Source of the DNA: Candidatus Laterigemmans baculatus
GTDB lineage: Bacteria > Planctomycetota > Planctomycetia > Pirellulales > Pirellulaceae
NCBI RefSeq assembly: GCF_010367455.1
Contig: NZ_WRPR01000037.1
Coordinates: forward strand, 1 to 64,000
Direction: 5' to 3'
DNA length: 64,000 bases
The position numbers and the translations under genes are program-made. Positions 62,092 through 64,000 of the stretch are shown piece after piece; within the stretch, counting starts at the first letter, position 1, and the number at the start of each line of letters is the position of its first letter. Below the pieces are notes generated by a model, which searched no databases, had not been told where the DNA came from, and saw nothing but the letters and a program-made list of their open reading frames with translations.

Positions 62092-62099
62092 CGCTGGAG

Positions 62100-62104
62100 C
62101 CTCC
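62100..62104 (-). promoter_or_regulatory. Shine-Dalgarno that decides the TTG start of the CrtN-like gene
   Basis: GGAGG on the minus strand with 8 nt to TTG 62091. It is the best ribosome-binding site in the cluster. Confidence 0.7.
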
Positions 62105-62242
62105 GCATTGCATCGCTCACGACTCCCAGCAGTGTACCCGCCACCACCGGTCACAGCTTGCCAATGTACGCGGTCGGGTCGCCGTGCCTAGGCGGCCAAA
62201 GCCGCAGTGGATTGGTGCGCAGCAGGACGGCTCGCGGAAAAA

Positions 62243-62309
62243 TCGTTTAACGGCAAGCCGCAGGCGACTGCTTTTAAAACACAGTCGCCTGCGGCTTGCC
62301 GTTAAACGA
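62243..62309. repeat. Family C 67-bp near-perfect palindrome, copy 3
   Basis: Starts TCGTTTAACGGCAAGCCGC and ends with its inverse. The centre is GCTTTTAAAACACAG. It is one base shorter than the copies at 10383 and 15502 and nearly identical to them. It is in the 508-nt divergent space upstream of the CrtN-like gene, where nothing else is recognised. Confidence 0.9.
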
Positions 62310-62599
62310 CTATGGAGCCAACGGCTGCGCACTGCTGACGTTATGGCAATGCCGCGCTACTTTCGCCGAGCGAAAGGCGACTATTTGGCTTGCGAGCGAC
62401 GATCACCGGCACCGCAGGACCCATGTGGGGAAGCTCCGGGCAGAAGCTCATGGGCCGATGCGGGCCGACACCCCTACTGAACCACCCATCGCGAGGAAGG
62501 TTTCGCTCGCCGGTCAAGGTTTCGCCGGTGGAGGAGAATCGTCATGCTAGAAGGCTCCCCTGGACTGTTCCCCCGGCTCGCTCGTCGGATTGCTGCGGC

Positions 62600-64000
62600 A
62601 TGCACACCTTCTTCTCTTGGTCGTTCGCCCACGCCTCTCGAACCCCGCATCGCGTTCCAGCGTCGCATCCCGTTCGAGTGGCGCGGGCTTCTCGGCTCCT
62701 CATGCTGCTCGCCGCGGGACTTCTCGCCGCCGCCGCCGGGTGCAGCGGTTCAGCGGAGCCAGCGGGTGAGCCAGCGGGTGAGCCAGCGGGTGAGCCAGCG
62801 GGTGAGCCAGCCAGTGACGGCGAGGGCTCGGCCTCCGACTCCTCGCCGCTCAACGACGCGCTGCTCGCCAACCGGCAGCGGCGTAGCGACGATGCGGCTT
62901 CCCCATCGCCGAGCGTTCCTCGGTTCGGCGGCGGCGACCGCTCGTCGCCGCCCCAGGTCGCCCCGCCCGTTCGCGTTCCGCAGCAGGAAGCCAGTGTGCT
63001 GCCGCAGGAGGCCAGTATGCTGCCGCAGGAGGCCGGTGTGGCGAGCGATGGGGAGTCGCCCGTTGCCAGCCGCGGCGAAGCGAGCGCCGCAGCGCCCCGC
63101 TCGGCTCGGGCTTCCGGATTGCAGCTGCCGCCGGGCGATGCTCCGGCGGATCTGAAGTCGTTTTTGGGGATCGTCGACCGCGAGATCGAGAGGCTCGGCA
63201 GTGGCCGCTCGGAGATTCAAGAGCGCGACGAACTGGTCGCCGAGATCCGGCGGGTGGCGGAACTCAAGCAGCAGGCGGCCGAGCGGTTGCTGGAGCAAGC
63301 AGTCGATGGGAGTGAGGACGAGGCGATCGGCATTCGCGCCCGCATGCAGGCGCTCAGCCACAAAGCGGCCCTCGGTGATCTGCCGGCAGCGCAGGCGCTG
63401 GAGCAATTCGCGATCGAGTTGCTCAACCATCCGGTCGACGATATCGCCCGCGACAGCCGCGCCGTGTTGATCGGGTTCGCGCTCGAGCGGCTGCAGGGAG
63501 GCGTGACCGAAGAGCCGGACGAGGTTCTCCAGTTCGTGTCGCAGTTGGCCTCGCGGCCCGAGTTGCTCGATCCGTCGGCGCTGATGGCCATGCAGCGGGC
63601 GATGATGGTGCTCACCCAGTACGGCTACGACGAAGCGGCGACGGCGGTCCACAATCAGATCGCCACGGCATTTGCTGGCGTCGACGATCCGCAGTTGTCA
63701 CAGCTGGCGGCGGAGGTTTTGGCGGCGGCCCGCTTCGACGAACTGGAAGCGATGCGGCGGGACTTGTCGGCGGCCGACGATACGACCCCCGAGGGTTGGG
63801 GAGCGAAGGCAGCGGAAGTCGCTTCGGAGCAGCCCGACATGCTTTCGCTGCGGTATCTGGCGAGTCTGGCGCTGCAAATGGAATCGATGGCGATGGATGA
63901 TTCGGCAGCGGCCATCTACGCAGCGATCGAGGAACACTTGGTCGCCGCTGCCAACCCGGAGGTGGCGGCCGCGGCGGGCGAGGCGATCGAGGCTTTTGAA
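62600..64000 (+). CDS. Lipoprotein with GEPA repeats, incomplete at the window edge
   Basis: An open frame of at least 467 codons that continues past the right end. The export signal is RLLMLLAAGLLAAAAGC, with a good lipobox, so it is an outer- or inner-membrane lipoprotein. Directly after the Cys come GEPA units (12-bp tandem repeats, about 62757-62815), then a Ser/Pro/Gln-rich linker with LPQEAS repeats, and a helical domain from about residue 190 (FLGIVDREIERLGSGRSEIQERDEL). Planctomycete thioredoxin-like TlpA proteins can begin this way, but no thioredoxin motif is inside the window. The start could be ATG 62600, GTG 62678 or ATG 62702; GTG 62678 gives the most typical signal length. Confidence 0.7.
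   Translation, partial: MHTFFSWSFAHASRTPHRVPASHPVRVARASRLLMLLAAGLLAAAAGCSGSAEPAGEPAGEPAGEPAGEPASDGEGSASDSSPLNDALLANRQRRSDDAASPSPSVPRFGGGDRSSPPQVAPPVRVPQQEASVLPQEASMLPQEAGVASDGESPVASRGEASAAAPRSARASGLQLPPGDAPADLKSFLGIVDREIERLGSGRSEIQERDELVAEIRRVAELKQQAAERLLEQAVDGSEDEAIGIRARMQALSHKAALGDLPAAQALEQFAIELLNHPVDDIARDSRAVLIGFALERLQGGVTEEPDEVLQFVSQLASRPELLDPSALMAMQRAMMVLTQYGYDEAATAVHNQIATAFAGVDDPQLSQLAAEVLAAARFDELEAMRRDLSAADDTTPEGWGAKAAEVASEQPDMLSLRYLASLALQMESMAMDDSAAAIYAAIEEHLVAAANPEVAAAAGEAIEAFE

Noticed and set aside
62750-63652. A 300-codon minus-strand frame near the right end
   Set aside because: Opposes the lipoprotein frame, which has a proper signal and lipobox. The minus frame ends in LTRW repeats that are the reverse translation of the GEPA repeat.

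Overview
The window looks like chromosomal DNA of a planctomycete, most likely of the Pirellulales type. The GC content is high. The DNA carries DUF1559 and PhoPQ-related (PqaA-like) secreted proteins, a serine/threonine kinase with DWG instead of DFG, many secreted proteins with Ala/Pro-rich linkers, an enlarged YidC, and long intergenic spaces full of short palindromic repeats. No rRNA, CRISPR array, prophage or intact insertion sequence was found.

Layout. 0-2 kb: a QueD-type pterin enzyme and a divergent arsM/arsR arsenic pair. 2-6 kb: release factor 3 (prfC) and a kinase-PAS fusion. 6-17 kb: RidA, a PqaA-like protein, a CAU-anticodon tRNA with its terminator, a PhoD-like phosphatase followed by a frameshifted small membrane protein, two secreted planctomycete proteins, an ECF sigma/anti-sigma pair and a CorA-like protein. 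17-29 kb: a leftward F1Fo ATP synthase operon (atpZ-atpI-atpB-E-F-H-A-DUF4870-G-D-C) trailed by a YfhO-like membrane protein. 29-32 kb: a Rho-N/DUF4912 protein with a histone-H1-like linker, a small conserved protein and YjbQ. 32-40 kb: YidC with a PDZ-like insert, a beta-barrel protein, a five-heme cytochrome and a small membrane protein. 40-45 kb: apt, a short uvrC, hflX and an SDR. 45-51 kb: a fumarylacetoacetase-family enzyme, a 1277-residue MMPL/RND transporter and transaldolase. 51.6-54.9 kb: a BamA-like outer-membrane assembly factor split into a POTRA protein and a probable lipoprotein barrel. 55-62 kb: a leftward gene set resembling C30-carotenoid (staphyloxanthin-like) tailoring: two CrtN/CrtP-type flavoenzymes, an aldehyde dehydrogenase, an acyltransferase and a glycosyltransferase. 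At 62.6 kb a lipoprotein gene runs off the right edge.

Genes are packed into translationally coupled pairs with 4-nt stop/start overlaps (ECF/anti-sigma, atpZ/atpI, POTRA/barrel, aldehyde dehydrogenase/desaturase, acyltransferase/glycosyltransferase). Spaces between operons carry at least five families of dispersed palindromic repeats. One family is caught inserted into another with a 4-bp CTAG target duplication, so it is or was mobile. Some repeats supply the stop codons of neighbouring genes.

The item most worth pursuing is the split Omp85/BamA pair. Next are the PDZ-bearing YidC, the cytochrome/barrel pair and the nested repeat insertion.
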